Shown piece by piece: positions 55,881-64,000 of a DNA stretch of 64,000 bases. Positions within the stretch are counted from its first letter, which is position 1. Each line of letters starts with the position of its first letter. A program made the position numbers and the translations under genes. The notes under the pieces were generated by a model. That model saw only the letters and a program-made list of their open reading frames with translations. It ran no database searches and had not been told where the DNA came from. This stretch comes from Bordetella petrii (GTDB lineage Bacteria; Pseudomonadota; Gammaproteobacteria; Burkholderiales; Burkholderiaceae_B): contig WMBV01000003.1 in assembly GCA_017745595.1 (NCBI GenBank), positions 186,001-250,000 of the forward strand, read 5' to 3'.

Positions 55881-56765
55881 ATGCTTTATCCTGAACTCTT
55901 CAAGACCATGGAAGCCGTGCGCTGGAACATGGCAAGCGACATTCCCTGGGACGACTTCGACGGCAGCAAATTGTCGGACGAACAGGCGTACACCATCAAG
56001 ATGAACGCCATCACCGAATGGGCGGCCTTGCCGGCCACCGAGATGTTCCTGCGCGACAACCGCGGCGACAGCGATTTTTGCGCGTTCATGTCGGTATGGT
56101 TTTTTGAAGAGCAGAAGCATTCGCTGGTGTTGATGGAATACCTGCGCCGCTTCCGTCCCGAGCTGATGCCCACCGAAGAAGAACTGCACAAAGTGCGTTT
56201 CGAATTCGACCCGGCGCCCGAGCTCGACACGCTGATGTTGCATTTCTGCGGCGAGGTGCGCCTGAACCACTGGTACCGCCGCGCGGCCGAATGGCATACC
56301 GAGCCGGTCATCAAGGCCATCTACCACACCGTCTCGCGCGACGAGGCGCGCCACGCCGGCGCGTACCTGCAATACATGCGCCGGGCGCTGCACGACCGCG
56401 GCCAGCGCATCAGCGAGCAGGCGCGGCTGTCGTTCTCGAAGATCGGCGTGCTGATGGCTTCGGCCAGCCGCACGGCCCAGGCCCTGCATCCCACCAACCT
56501 GCACGTCAACAAGGCGCTGTTTCCGAACGACACGGTGCAGTCGCGGCTGCCCGAGCCGGGCTGGCTGGAACATTGGCTGGACACGCAGATCCGCTTCGAC
56601 GGCGCGTGGGAACAGAAGGTGGCCAGCCGCATCCTGCACATACTGTCCAGCCTGATGGGACGCAGCTTCGATACGGTCAAGGACCTGAACCGCTACCGCA
56701 AAGAAATCACCCAGCAGGCGGCGGCGAACGGACAGCCCGAGCTGATCGTGCCGGCCGGCGCCTGA
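55881..56765 (+). CDS. Diiron ferritin-like protein
   Basis: This 294-residue helical protein carries two E/D-x-x-x-H iron motifs, EEQKH (about residues 75-80) and DEARH (about 155-159), with further Glu residues earlier (ITEWAALPATEMF). This is the class I diiron layout seen in acyl-ACP desaturase-like and ferritin-like oxygenases. The product or substrate is unknown. It follows ubiB by 180 bp, so a role in quinone or lipid oxidation is only a suggestion. An in-frame ATG at 55839 is less likely. Confidence 0.78.
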   Translation: MLYPELFKTMEAVRWNMASDIPWDDFDGSKLSDEQAYTIKMNAITEWAALPATEMFLRDNRGDSDFCAFMSVWFFEEQKHSLVLMEYLRRFRPELMPTEEELHKVRFEFDPAPELDTLMLHFCGEVRLNHWYRRAAEWHTEPVIKAIYHTVSRDEARHAGAYLQYMRRALHDRGQRISEQARLSFSKIGVLMASASRTAQALHPTNLHVNKALFPNDTVQSRLPEPGWLEHWLDTQIRFDGAWEQKVASRILHILSSLMGRSFDTVKDLNRYRKEITQQAAANGQPELIVPAGA

Positions 56766-56796
56766 GGCCGCCCGGGCGGCGTCGTACAATCGCCGC

Positions 56797-57291
56797 ATGT
56801 CCGCCGCCCGCTTCGAATCCAAGATCCTGTCCCGCGACGCCTGCGCCGCCGCCGTCGCCCTGGGCAAGCTGCCCCGGCCGCTGGTGTTTACCAACGGCGT
56901 GTTCGATATTCTGCACCGCGGGCATGCCACATACCTGGACCAGGCCGCGCAACTGGGCGCCACGCTGGTGGTGGCCATCAACACCGATGACTCGGTGCGG
57001 CGCCTGGGCAAGGGCAGCGACCGGCCGCTGAATCGCCAGGAAGACCGGGCCGCGCTGCTGGCGGCCCTGGGCTGCGTCAGCGCGGTAACCCTGTTCCATG
57101 AAGACACGCCGGTCGAGATCATCGGCGAACTGCGTCCCGACCTGATCGTGAAGGGCGGCGACTACGACATGGAAACCCTGCCCGAAACCGCGCTGGTCAA
57201 GACCTGGGGCGGGCGGGCGGTGGCCATTCCCTTCGAGTTCGAGCGCTCGACCACCGCGCTGCTGCGCAAGATACGCGGCCCGGAAAGCTGA
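56797..57291 (+). CDS. rfaE2: Heptose 1-phosphate adenylyltransferase
   Basis: This stand-alone 164-residue cytidylyltransferase-fold enzyme makes ADP-heptose for LPS core. It has VFTNGVFDILHRGHATYLDQA (HxGH motif), VVAINTDDSVRRLGKG, GGDYDMETLPE and the C-terminal FEFERSTTALLRKI. The kinase half (RfaE1/HldE1) is not in the window, which is normal in betaproteobacteria. A repeat pair follows. Confidence 0.94.
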   Translation: MSAARFESKILSRDACAAAVALGKLPRPLVFTNGVFDILHRGHATYLDQAAQLGATLVVAINTDDSVRRLGKGSDRPLNRQEDRAALLAALGCVSAVTLFHEDTPVEIIGELRPDLIVKGGDYDMETLPETALVKTWGGRAVAIPFEFERSTTALLRKIRGPES

Positions 57292-57307
57292 GCCCGGGGG
57301 GCTGGTG

Positions 57308-57399
57308 GGTGTCTGACTCCCGCAGGGTGTCAGACACCGGTATGTGGCTAAGCCGTTCCAACAGAATGGTGTCTGACACCCTGCGGGAGTCAGACACCT
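57308..57399. repeat. REP-like inverted pair
   Basis: Units 57308-57338 and 57368-57399 are in opposite orientation with consensus arms GGTGTCTGAC/GTCAGACACC, separated by 29 nt, between the convergent rfaE2 and TolC-family genes. This is the cleanest consensus pair in the window. Confidence 0.93.
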
Positions 57400-57439
57400 G
57401 ATTTGTATCTTGGCGCCTGCTCACTCATCAGGCCGGCCG

Positions 57440-58771
57440 TCAGTCAGGCAGGCGCAATAACCGGTTGATGGCTTCGAGGTCGGCTTCGGACAGGATGCCG
57501 CCGGTGGCTTTCAGGCGCAGGCCGTTGAGCAGGGTGTGGTAGCGCGCCTGGGCCAGGTCGCGCTGCGTGGCATAGAGCTGTTGCTGGGCGTTGAGCACGT
57601 CCAGGTTGATGCGCACGCCGATCTCGTAGCCGGTTTCGTTGGCCCGCACCGCGGCGCGGCTGGATTTTTCGCCGGCCTCGAGGGCCGAGATGCGCGCCAG
57701 CCCCGTGATTACGCCAGTGTAGTGCTGGCGGGCCGACTGCATTGCCTGGCGGCGCGCGGCTTCGTAGTCGTTGCGAGCCTTTTGTTCGAGTTGGACTTTT
57801 TCTGTTACCTGAGAAGAAACGCCGCCGCCCGAGTATATGGGCACGGACAACACCAGGCCGATGGAGTTGTCGACCGCGCGCCCGCCGGCGATGTCGCGGT
57901 GCGAGCCTTCGGCGCTGCCGCTGGTGGCCCGCAGGCTCAGGGTGGGGTAGTGGCCGCTGCGCGCCACCTGGATGTCGCGCTGGGCGATTTGCGTTTGCAG
58001 CTGGGCACGGGCCACTTCCAGGCTGGCGGCCTCGGCCTGGGTAGACCAGTCGGCCAGGCGGGCGGGCTGCGGCGGCGGCAGCCGCACGCTGCGCGGCAAT
58101 TCGGCCAGGGCGCCGGGCGGCTGGCCGATGATCTTGGCCAGCTCGTCGCGCAGTACTTCCAGGGCGTTTTGCTGCAGCAGTTCTTGCGCCGCGACCAGGT
58201 CGTAGCGCGCCTGGGCTTCGTAAGAGTCGATGATGGTGGAATTGCCCAGCTCGAAATTGCGCTTGGCGGATTCCAGCTGGGCGGCCACGGCGGCTTTTTC
58301 GCCTTCGGTGGCGGCCAGGGTGTCTTGCGCGGCCAGGACGTTGAAATAGGCGTCGGCCACGCGCAGCAGCAGGTCTTGGTAGGCCTGCTGCAATTGCAGT
58401 TCGGCATCGGCCACGCCCAGCTTGGCCTGTTCGAAGCGCTGCCAGCGCGACCAGTCGTACAGGGGCTGGGTCAGGACCAGGCCCCAGGTGCCGCGGGTGC
58501 CGTCGCGGCTGCGCGACGATATGTTGCGGGTGGCGCGGGTTTCGTCGTAGCCGGCGCCGACCTCGGCGCTGACCGCCGGCAGCAGGTCGGCGCGCGCCTG
58601 CGGCAGCTGTTCGATCGAGGCGCGGTAGGAAGCGCGCGCGGCGGCGTACAGGGGGTCGCTGGCCAGTGCCGTGCGCCAGATCTGCAGCAGATCTTGGGCG
58701 GCATGGGCCGGCGCGTTCAGGCCCGATGCCAGCGCCAGGGCCAGCCAGGCCGCGAACGAGCGTAGGCCCAT
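57440..58771 (-). CDS. TolC-family outer-membrane efflux/secretion channel
   Basis: This 443-residue protein has a signal peptide (AAWLALALASGLNAPAHA) and the two-fold OEP repeats: LLQIWRTALASDPLYAAARASYRA and ANETGYEIGVRINLDVLNAQQQLYATQRDLAQARY, typical of TolC itself. It forms the trimeric channel for type I secretion or efflux. No partner pump or adaptor lies nearby. It follows the Pcm-like gene by 10 bp on the same strand, a pairing seen in related genomes. Confidence 0.93.
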   Translation of the reverse strand: MGLRSFAAWLALALASGLNAPAHAAQDLLQIWRTALASDPLYAAARASYRASIEQLPQARADLLPAVSAEVGAGYDETRATRNISSRSRDGTRGTWGLVLTQPLYDWSRWQRFEQAKLGVADAELQLQQAYQDLLLRVADAYFNVLAAQDTLAATEGEKAAVAAQLESAKRNFELGNSTIIDSYEAQARYDLVAAQELLQQNALEVLRDELAKIIGQPPGALAELPRSVRLPPPQPARLADWSTQAEAASLEVARAQLQTQIAQRDIQVARSGHYPTLSLRATSGSAEGSHRDIAGGRAVDNSIGLVLSVPIYSGGGVSSQVTEKVQLEQKARNDYEAARRQAMQSARQHYTGVITGLARISALEAGEKSSRAAVRANETGYEIGVRINLDVLNAQQQLYATQRDLAQARYHTLLNGLRLKATGGILSEADLEAINRLLRLPD

Positions 58772-58781
58772 GCGCGCGAGG

Positions 58782-59462
58782 TCAGAACTTGAACTGCGAA
58801 ACCGTGGCCCCGCGCAGCGGCTTGACGACCGTTTCGAACAGGTTGACGGTTTCGAAGCTGGCGGCGGTGGTGCGGGTGATGCGGCAGGCCGTCATGATGG
58901 GCGCCTGGCCCACGATGACGACCAGCCTGCCGCCCACGCGCAGCTGGTATTTGAGGGCGTCAGGCACCGCCGGCACCGAGCCGGTGACCAGGATGGCGTC
59001 GTATTCGGTGGTGCCCCAGCCGTTGCGGCCGTCGCCGGTTTCGACCTTGACGTTGGCGACGTTGTTCATTTGCAGGTTTTGCTGCGCGAACGCCACCAGG
59101 CGGTTGTCGATTTCGACCGACGTGACCTGCTGGGCCAGGCGCGCCAGCAGCGCCGCCTGGTAGCCCGAGCCGGTGCCGATTTCCAGCACGCAGTCGGTGG
59201 GCGTCAGTTGCAGTTCTTGCGCCAGGCGGGCTTCGACCTTGGGCGCCAGCATGACCTGGCGGGTGTCCACCGCGTTGATCTGCAGGGGGATTTCGAGGTC
59301 GGAGAACGCCAGGGCGCGCATCGCCGGCGGCACGAATTGCTCGCGGCGCACCGCGAACAGGGTATCCAGCACCTTGGAATCGAGCACGTCCCAGGGGCGG
59401 ATTTGCTGTTCCACCATGTTGAAGCGGGCTTTTTCTACGTCGGGCAGGGTCGAGGCGTTCAT
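58782..59462 (-). CDS. Protein-L-isoaspartate O-methyltransferase-like
   Basis: This 226-residue SAM methyltransferase has KARFNMVEQQIRPWDVLD, VLEIGTGSGYQAALLARLAQQVTSVEID and DAILVTGSVP. The typical PCMT sequence is 'GAAP'-like, so VTGSV is a variant near the active site and repair of isoaspartyl residues is not assured. The start at 59462 gives the family N-terminus but has no clear ribosome site; a start further up at 59528 is less likely. Confidence 0.85.
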   Translation of the reverse strand: MNASTLPDVEKARFNMVEQQIRPWDVLDSKVLDTLFAVRREQFVPPAMRALAFSDLEIPLQINAVDTRQVMLAPKVEARLAQELQLTPTDCVLEIGTGSGYQAALLARLAQQVTSVEIDNRLVAFAQQNLQMNNVANVKVETGDGRNGWGTTEYDAILVTGSVPAVPDALKYQLRVGGRLVVIVGQAPIMTACRITRTTAASFETVNLFETVVKPLRGATVSQFKF

Positions 59463-59555
59463 GACGGCAAAGAGGAAATCAGGAAGAACCAACCGTGCAT
59501 TGTACTGATTCGTTGCACGTCTGGGCATGCGGTCCGCGCAAAGGCCTGCCAGGTC

Positions 59556-60401
59556 TTACCACCAGGCGTGGAAATGATGCGTGGGGCCGTGGCCCGAGCC
59601 CACTTGCAGGCGGTCGGCGTGGCGCAGCGCCTCGGCCAGGTAGGCCTTGGCCCGGCGGGCGGCCTCGGGCACGTCGTCGACCTGCGGCAGCAGCGCCGCC
59701 AGGGCGGCCGACAGCGTGCAGCCGGTGCCGTGGGTATTGCGCGTATCGATGCGGTGGCCGGGCAGTTCGATCATGCGGTCGCCGTCGTGCAGCAGGTCGA
59801 TGGTGTCGTTGCCGGGCAGGTGGCCGCCCTTCAGCATGACCCAGCGCTGGCCCGCGTGCGCCATGATGTTGCGCAGCCGTTCGGCCACGCGGCGCATTTC
59901 TTTCAGGGTCTCGACGGGGCGCTGGTCGAGCAGCACCCCGGCTTCGGGCAGGTTGGGGGTGAGCAGCGTGGCCTGCGGCAGCAGCGCTTCGCGCAGCGCG
60001 CCGACGGCCTCGCGCTCGAGCAGCAGGTCGCCGCTTTTCGCCACCATGACCGGGTCCAGCACGATGTGCGGCGGCTGCCATTTGGCCAGTTTCTCGGCCA
60101 CCACCACGGTAACGGGCTGCTGGCCCAGCATGCCGATCTTGACGGCGTCGATGCGCACGTCGGCGAACAGCGTGTCGATCTGCTGGCCGACGAAGGCGGG
60201 CGGCACCGGCGCGATGCCCGTAACGCCCTGGGTGTTCTGGGCCGTGAGGGCCGCGATGACAGCGCAACCGTAGGCGCCCAGCGCGCTCATGGCCTTGACG
60301 TCGGCCAGCACGCCGGCCCCGCCGGAGGGGTCGACGCCGGCGATGCTGAGCGCATTGGGAATGGTCCGCCCGCCGGCGGAAGGCTGGCGCGCGGCAGTCA
60401 T
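59556..60401 (-). CDS. thiD: Hydroxymethylpyrimidine (phosphate) kinase
   Basis: ThiD phosphorylates HMP and HMP-phosphate for thiamine synthesis. The 281-residue ribokinase-fold enzyme has [46 protein letters not shown] and [15 protein letters not shown]. The start overlaps the thiG stop (ATGA), so the two are coupled. Confidence 0.95.
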   Translation of the reverse strand: MTAARQPSAGGRTIPNALSIAGVDPSGGAGVLADVKAMSALGAYGCAVIAALTAQNTQGVTGIAPVPPAFVGQQIDTLFADVRIDAVKIGMLGQQPVTVVVAEKLAKWQPPHIVLDPVMVAKSGDLLLEREAVGALREALLPQATLLTPNLPEAGVLLDQRPVETLKEMRRVAERLRNIMAHAGQRWVMLKGGHLPGNDTIDLLHDGDRMIELPGHRIDTRNTHGTGCTLSAALAALLPQVDDVPEAARRAKAYLAEALRHADRLQVGSGHGPTHHFHAWW

Positions 60402-61207
60402 CGGGGGGCGGCCGCCGAGGCGGTGATCAGGCCGTCGGTGGGCGAGCTGGGCGCGCCGCTGTACAGCTTGCGCGGCATGCGGCCGGCGCGGTAGGCGTCG
60501 CGGCCCGCCTCGACGGCTTTTTTCATGGCGCCGGCCATCAGGATGGGGTCTTGCGCCGCGGCGATGGCGGTGTTCATCAGGATCCCGTCGCAGCCCAGTT
60601 CCATGGCGATGGCCGCGTCGGACGCGGTGCCCACGCCCGCGTCCACGAGCACCGGCACGCGCGCCTGGTCGATGATCAGGCGCAGGTTCCAGGGGTTCAG
60701 GATGCCCATGCCCGAGCCGATCAGCGAGGCCAGCGGCATGACGGCCACCACGCCCAGGTCTTCGAGCATGCGGCATTGGATGGGGTCGTCGGTGCAATAC
60801 ACCATGACCTTGAAGCCGTCGGCCACCAGGGTCTTGGCGGCCTGCAGGGTTTCGGGCATGTTGGGAAACAGGGTGTGCGAATCGCCCAGCACTTCGAGCT
60901 TGACCAGGTCGTGGCCGTCGAGCAGTTCGCGCGCCAGCCGCAGCGTGCGCACGGCGTCGTCGGCGCTGTAGCAGCCGGCCGTGTTGGGCAGCAGCGTGAA
61001 TTGCGAGGGCGGCACGTAGTCGAGCAGGCTGGGCTCGCCGGGATTCTGGCCGATGTTGGTGCGCCGGATGGCGACGGTGACGATCTGCGTGCCGCTGGCA
61101 TCGAGCGCGGCGCGGGTCTGGGCGAAATCTTGGTACTTGCCGGTGCCCACCAGCAGGCGTGACTGGTATTCGCGCCCGGCGATGGTCAGGGTATCAGGAG
61201 TGGTCAT
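60398..61207 (-). CDS. thiG: Thiazole synthase
   Basis: ThiG builds the thiamine thiazole phosphate from DXP, ThiS-thiocarboxylate and dehydroglycine. The 269-residue TIM barrel has [22 protein letters not shown], the Schiff-base Lys region [15 protein letters not shown], and [31 protein letters not shown]. thiS and thiO, often upstream, are not here; the btuF-like gene ends 88 bp away. Confidence 0.95.
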   Translation of the reverse strand: MTTPDTLTIAGREYQSRLLVGTGKYQDFAQTRAALDASGTQIVTVAIRRTNIGQNPGEPSLLDYVPPSQFTLLPNTAGCYSADDAVRTLRLARELLDGHDLVKLEVLGDSHTLFPNMPETLQAAKTLVADGFKVMVYCTDDPIQCRMLEDLGVVAVMPLASLIGSGMGILNPWNLRLIIDQARVPVLVDAGVGTASDAAIAMELGCDGILMNTAIAAAQDPILMAGAMKKAVEAGRDAYRAGRMPRKLYSGAPSSPTDGLITASAAAPR

Positions 61208-61295
61208 GGCGAAGCTTGCGGAAAAAGAAGCGGCGGCCGGCGCATGCGGCGCGCCAGCGATACGCCCATGATAAAGCACGCGGGCCCGGGTGGCC

Positions 61296-62327
61296 CTAGT
61301 CCGGACCGCGCAGCGGGTCCAATGCCGCGCACAGCTGTTCCGCCGCATCCACCAGCCGCGGCCCGGGCCGGTACAGGGCATCGGCGTCCAGCCCGTAGAC
61401 GTGGCCTTGCAGGGCCGCCGGCAAGCCGCGCTGCCGCCAGGCCTGACGGCTGGCCCGGGTATCGCCATCGCTCAGCGTGCCCACCAGCACGGCGTCGGGA
61501 CGCGCCGCCAGTACGCTTTCCGGCGACACTTGCGGCGCCAGGACGGGCGCGTCGGCAAACACGTTCACGCCGCCGCACAGGCGCACCGCGTCGCTGACGA
61601 TGCTGGCGCCGCTCAGGGTGTAAATGGGCTGCAGGCCCGCCTGGACGAAGACCCGCACCGGCGCGCGGCCCGCATAGCGGGCCGACAGTGCCGCCAGCCG
61701 CGCGCGCAGGGCGGCGGCGGCGGGCGCGGCCCGGTCTTCGGTGCCGAACAGCCGGCCCATGGCCTCGACCGCGTCGGGGATCGCCGCCAGGGTGCGCGGA
61801 TCGCTGTAGTACACCGGTACGCCCAGCCGGCGCATCAGGTCGCCCAGCGGGTCCGGCACGGCGGGCTGCCAGGCGATCAGCAGGTCGGGCCGCAGCGCGG
61901 CGGCGCTTTCCAGGCTGGGCCGCAGGGCATCGCCGATCGAGGGCAGGGCGCGCGCCGCGGGCGGATAGTCGCTGCCGCGCGCGGTGCCGGCCAGGTAGCG
62001 GCCGGCGCCGGCCGCATAGACCAGTTCGGTGGCATGCGGGGTGATGGCGATGGCGCGTCGCGCCGGGGCCGCGAGGGTCACCGCGCGGTCCTGGTCGTCG
62101 CGCACTGTGATGGGGCCGGCCGCCGCCTGGGTAGTGGCCGCGGCGCAGGCCAGGACCGCCGCCAGCCGTCGCAGCCGTCCCGGTTCAGGTGTCTGGCTCC
62201 GAAGGTTCCAGACACCTGCTTTTGAGGCTGTTGCCGCACACGTCGGTGTCTGACACCCTGCGGGACTCAGACACTTGGCGAGGCACCTGGCGAGGCACCT
62301 GGCGCGGGGCGCGATCGGCGTGTGCAT
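61296..62327 (-). CDS. btuF: BtuF-like cobalamin-binding protein with repeat-derived N-terminus
   Basis: This 343-residue product is a helical-backbone metal-receptor binding protein. [52 protein letters not shown] and the end [17 protein letters not shown] follow E. coli BtuF closely. It should bind vitamin B12 in the periplasm. Oddity: the signal core ([19 protein letters not shown]) lies near residues 52-71. The only ATG before it is at 62327, overlapping the receptor stop by one base. The intervening 50 residues come from a palindromic repeat pair and a short tandem repeat. Confidence 0.85.
   Translation of the reverse strand: MHTPIAPRARCLARCLAKCLSPAGCQTPTCAATASKAGVWNLRSQTPEPGRLRRLAAVLACAAATTQAAAGPITVRDDQDRAVTLAAPARRAIAITPHATELVYAAGAGRYLAGTARGSDYPPAARALPSIGDALRPSLESAAALRPDLLIAWQPAVPDPLGDLMRRLGVPVYYSDPRTLAAIPDAVEAMGRLFGTEDRAAPAAAALRARLAALSARYAGRAPVRVFVQAGLQPIYTLSGASIVSDAVRLCGGVNVFADAPVLAPQVSPESVLAARPDAVLVGTLSDGDTRASRQAWRQRGLPAALQGHVYGLDADALYRPGPRLVDAAEQLCAALDPLRGPD
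62187..62275. repeat. REP-like inverted pair inside the btuF-like reading frame
   Basis: Unit 62187-62217 has arms AGGTGTCTGG/CCAGACACCT, a perfectly paired variant. The inverted unit 62245-62275 has a slightly decayed right arm. The spacer is 27 nt. Both are read in frame without a stop in the btuF-like gene. Confidence 0.9.
62276..62305. repeat. Short tandem repeat, 12-bp unit
   Basis: GGCGAGGCACCT occurs twice in tandem, followed by a partial third unit (GGCGCGG). It lies between the repeat pair and the btuF-like start codon and encodes a Cys/Leu/Arg-rich stretch ([11 protein letters not shown]). Confidence 0.75.
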
Positions 62328-64000
62328 CAGTAGCGGATGGTCAGCGCCGCCTGTACGTTGCGGCCCGCGGCCGGGTACAGGTTGTACGCGCCGGTGGGGC
62401 CGGTGCTGCCGGAGCGGATGCCGTAGGTGGCGTATTCGCGGTCGAACAGGTTGTTGACGGCCAGCGTCCCGGACACGTTTTCGGTGAAGGCATAGCCGAT
62501 CTTGCCGTTGACCAGCACGTAATCGTCGAGCTGCCTGTCGAATTCATTGGCCTGGTCGTTGTCCATGCGCGCCTTGCCCACATATTGCGCCGCCAGGCTG
62601 ACGTACAGCTTGTCATCGGGGCGCCAGGTAGCGCCGAGGTTGGCCATCCACTTCGGCACCAGCGGCACGGTATTGCCCGCCAGGTCTACGCCGTTGTAGG
62701 TGCCCGAACGGAATTCGGCCTGCAGCCAGGTCAGGTTGGCGTCCATGGTCAGCGTGCGGGTCAGTGCATGATGGCCTTCCAGTTCGACCCCCTGGCGGCG
62801 GGTGGGGTCGAGGTTGACGTTCGAGAACGTCACCGGGTTGTACTGGATTTCGTTGGTGAGATCGTAGCGGAACCAGGTCAGCCGCGCGCTCGAGGCATCC
62901 GTTTGCCACACGATGCCCAGTTCCTTGTCGACCGAGGTCTGGGGCTTGAGCGGCGTGGCCACGTACAGCAGCTCGTCGGAATTGGCGTAGCGGAAGCTGC
63001 GCCCCACCTTGCCGTAGGCGCTGAAGCCGGCGCCCATTTCCTGGCGCAGGGCCAGTTGCCAGGCGCCCAGGCGGCGCGTCTCGTCGGAATTGCCGCTGAA
63101 GCCCGACAAGGTTTCCAGCCGGTCGCGGGCGTACTGGCGGCGTCCACCCAGCGTGATGCGGGTCGTGTCGGTGGCCTGCACCTGGGCCTCGGCGAACACG
63201 CCATGCTGGCGCTGTTCGGCGCGCCAGCGGTCGCCCACCGGCGAGAATGAATAGGTATTGGCGGCGTCGAGGTTGCTGTCGAGCATGTCGGCGCCCAGGA
63301 TCAGCGCGTGCCGTTGCGCCACGGGCAAGTGGTAGCGCACGCTGCCGGTGGTCTCGGTCAGGTCCTGCGCGCGGCGGGTGTCGCCGTAGTCGCTGCCGGT
63401 GAAGCCGGTCAGCGACTTGTCGCGCTGGCCCAGGTCGGCATACAGGGTGCCGGCGCCCAGGCGCTGCTCGACCTGCACGCCGAACGCATCGGTCCGGGTC
63501 TCGATGTAGTCGTCGGGCGTGGATGTGCCGCGCGGGTCGTCTTCGTATTCGTTCAGGCCGGTGGCAGGGTCGACCCGGCGCGGGCCGGGCAGCCCCAGCT
63601 TCTGCCGCGTGGTGCGGGCGTACAGGCGCACCGTGCCGCCGTCGTGGTGAAAGCCCACGCCCACGCCGCCGCTGTCGCGGCTTTCGCGGTTATTGTCGCG
63701 GTAGTTGTCGGTGCGCAGCGTCTGGCCGTATACGTCCACGGTGACGTGCTCGTTCTGCAGGCCGATGGCCGCGTCGAGCTGGTGCAGGCCATAGCTGCCG
63801 ACGGTGCCCATGACGCTGGCCGACACCGGCTTGCCGTTGGCGTTGCCGCGCTTGGTGATGATATTGATGACGCCGCCGGTGGTGCCGCCGCCGTACTGCA
63901 CCGAGCCGCTGCCGCGCACGATCTCGATGCGTTCGATGCGGTCCAGCGGCACCGTGCCCAGCGACGGGGCCGACAGGTCGTTGTTGTTCTGGGGAATGCC
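62327..64000 (-). CDS. TonB-dependent outer-membrane receptor, probably BtuB-like (5' end outside window)
   Basis: The visible 557 residues run from the plug domain (LDRIERIEIVRGSGSVQYGGGTTGGVINI) to the C-terminal barrel strand ending AALTIRY. The frame is open to base 64000, so the signal, TonB box and part of the plug are missing. NNLFDREYATYGI is the usual receptor tail motif. Direct overlap with the btuF-like gene suggests cobalamin as ligand. A cobalamin riboswitch would be expected upstream, beyond the window. Confidence 0.9.
   Translation of the reverse strand, partial: GIPQNNNDLSAPSLGTVPLDRIERIEIVRGSGSVQYGGGTTGGVINIITKRGNANGKPVSASVMGTVGSYGLHQLDAAIGLQNEHVTVDVYGQTLRTDNYRDNNRESRDSGGVGVGFHHDGGTVRLYARTTRQKLGLPGPRRVDPATGLNEYEDDPRGTSTPDDYIETRTDAFGVQVEQRLGAGTLYADLGQRDKSLTGFTGSDYGDTRRAQDLTETTGSVRYHLPVAQRHALILGADMLDSNLDAANTYSFSPVGDRWRAEQRQHGVFAEAQVQATDTTRITLGGRRQYARDRLETLSGFSGNSDETRRLGAWQLALRQEMGAGFSAYGKVGRSFRYANSDELLYVATPLKPQTSVDKELGIVWQTDASSARLTWFRYDLTNEIQYNPVTFSNVNLDPTRRQGVELEGHHALTRTLTMDANLTWLQAEFRSGTYNGVDLAGNTVPLVPKWMANLGATWRPDDKLYVSLAAQYVGKARMDNDQANEFDRQLDDYVLVNGKIGYAFTENVSGTLAVNNLFDREYATYGIRSGSTGPTGAYNLYPAAGRNVQAALTIRY

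Noticed and set aside
12750-62275. Repeat-spacer appearance suggesting CRISPR arrays
   Set aside because: There are at most three units per locus in alternating orientation, units are full palindromes, spacers recur with similar length but lie between genes all along the window, and no cas gene is present.
1-64000. Assignment to Bordetella pertussis
   Set aside because: No IS481 or other insertion sequence is seen in 64 kb, and the gene content fits several Alcaligenaceae equally well, so no species is named.

Overview
The window is GC-rich DNA from a betaproteobacterium of the Alcaligenaceae, most likely Bordetella or a close relative such as Achromobacter. The evidence is a Bug-type solute receptor, a 'GLIDAGIGY'-type porin, cydABX-cydDC, the lptCA-lptB / hpf-ptsN-hprK block, and gene-level similarity throughout. 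The species cannot be fixed from the sequence alone. No IS element, prophage, rRNA or tRNA gene was seen.

Layout. 1-6865 (+): a catabolic acyl-CoA cluster (SDR, LCAD-like dehydrogenase, Bug receptor, zinc-free MDR reductase, CoA-transferase, CoA ligase). 6887-8760 (-): a TauD-like dioxygenase and a LysR regulator. 8821-12733: the conserved dolP-diaA-yraN block facing rsmI-ogt. 12866-14736 (-): rlpA-rapZ. 14918-16939 (+): two cytochromes c. 16936-24459 (-): a MocR regulator, hprK-ptsN-hpf, then lptB-lptA-lptC-kdsC-kdsD, covering LPS export, Kdo synthesis and nitrogen-PTS. 24560-33068 (+): purT, then a GbsR-like regulator and cydA-cydB-cydX-cydD-cydC for bd oxidase and its assembly exporter. 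33121-38925: apt, a LysR gene, a major porin, ilvA, a YqaA-like membrane protein. 39017-42976: a 1319-residue FAD/Fe-S oxidoreductase. 43181-45682 (-): the pxpABC 5-oxoprolinase. 45698-47168: a VOC protein and a divergent LysR gene. 47286-50588 (-): serA, phoR, phoB. 51448-57291 (+): ubiE, a Tim44-like protein, ubiJ-like, ubiB, a diiron ferritin-like protein, rfaE2. 57440-64000 (-): a TolC-family protein, a Pcm-like methyltransferase, thiD-thiG, then btuF-like and a TonB receptor cut by the window end.

Two non-coding systems stand out. First, 22 copies of a roughly 31-nt palindromic repeat lie at ten loci, mostly as inverted pairs with a fixed orientation and a 25-31 nt spacer. Their arms differ between copies but usually still pair, so they look like REPINs. 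One copy supplies a LysR stop codon, and one pair lies inside the N-terminus of the btuF-like gene. Second, the 859-bp gap between the divergent genes phoB and ubiE holds a 623-bp imperfect inverted repeat. Its two 273-nt arms share short conserved islands and a 55-bp core, while their hairpin stems differ in sequence but remain paired. This is the best candidate for an undescribed structured element, with one copy upstream of each divergent gene.
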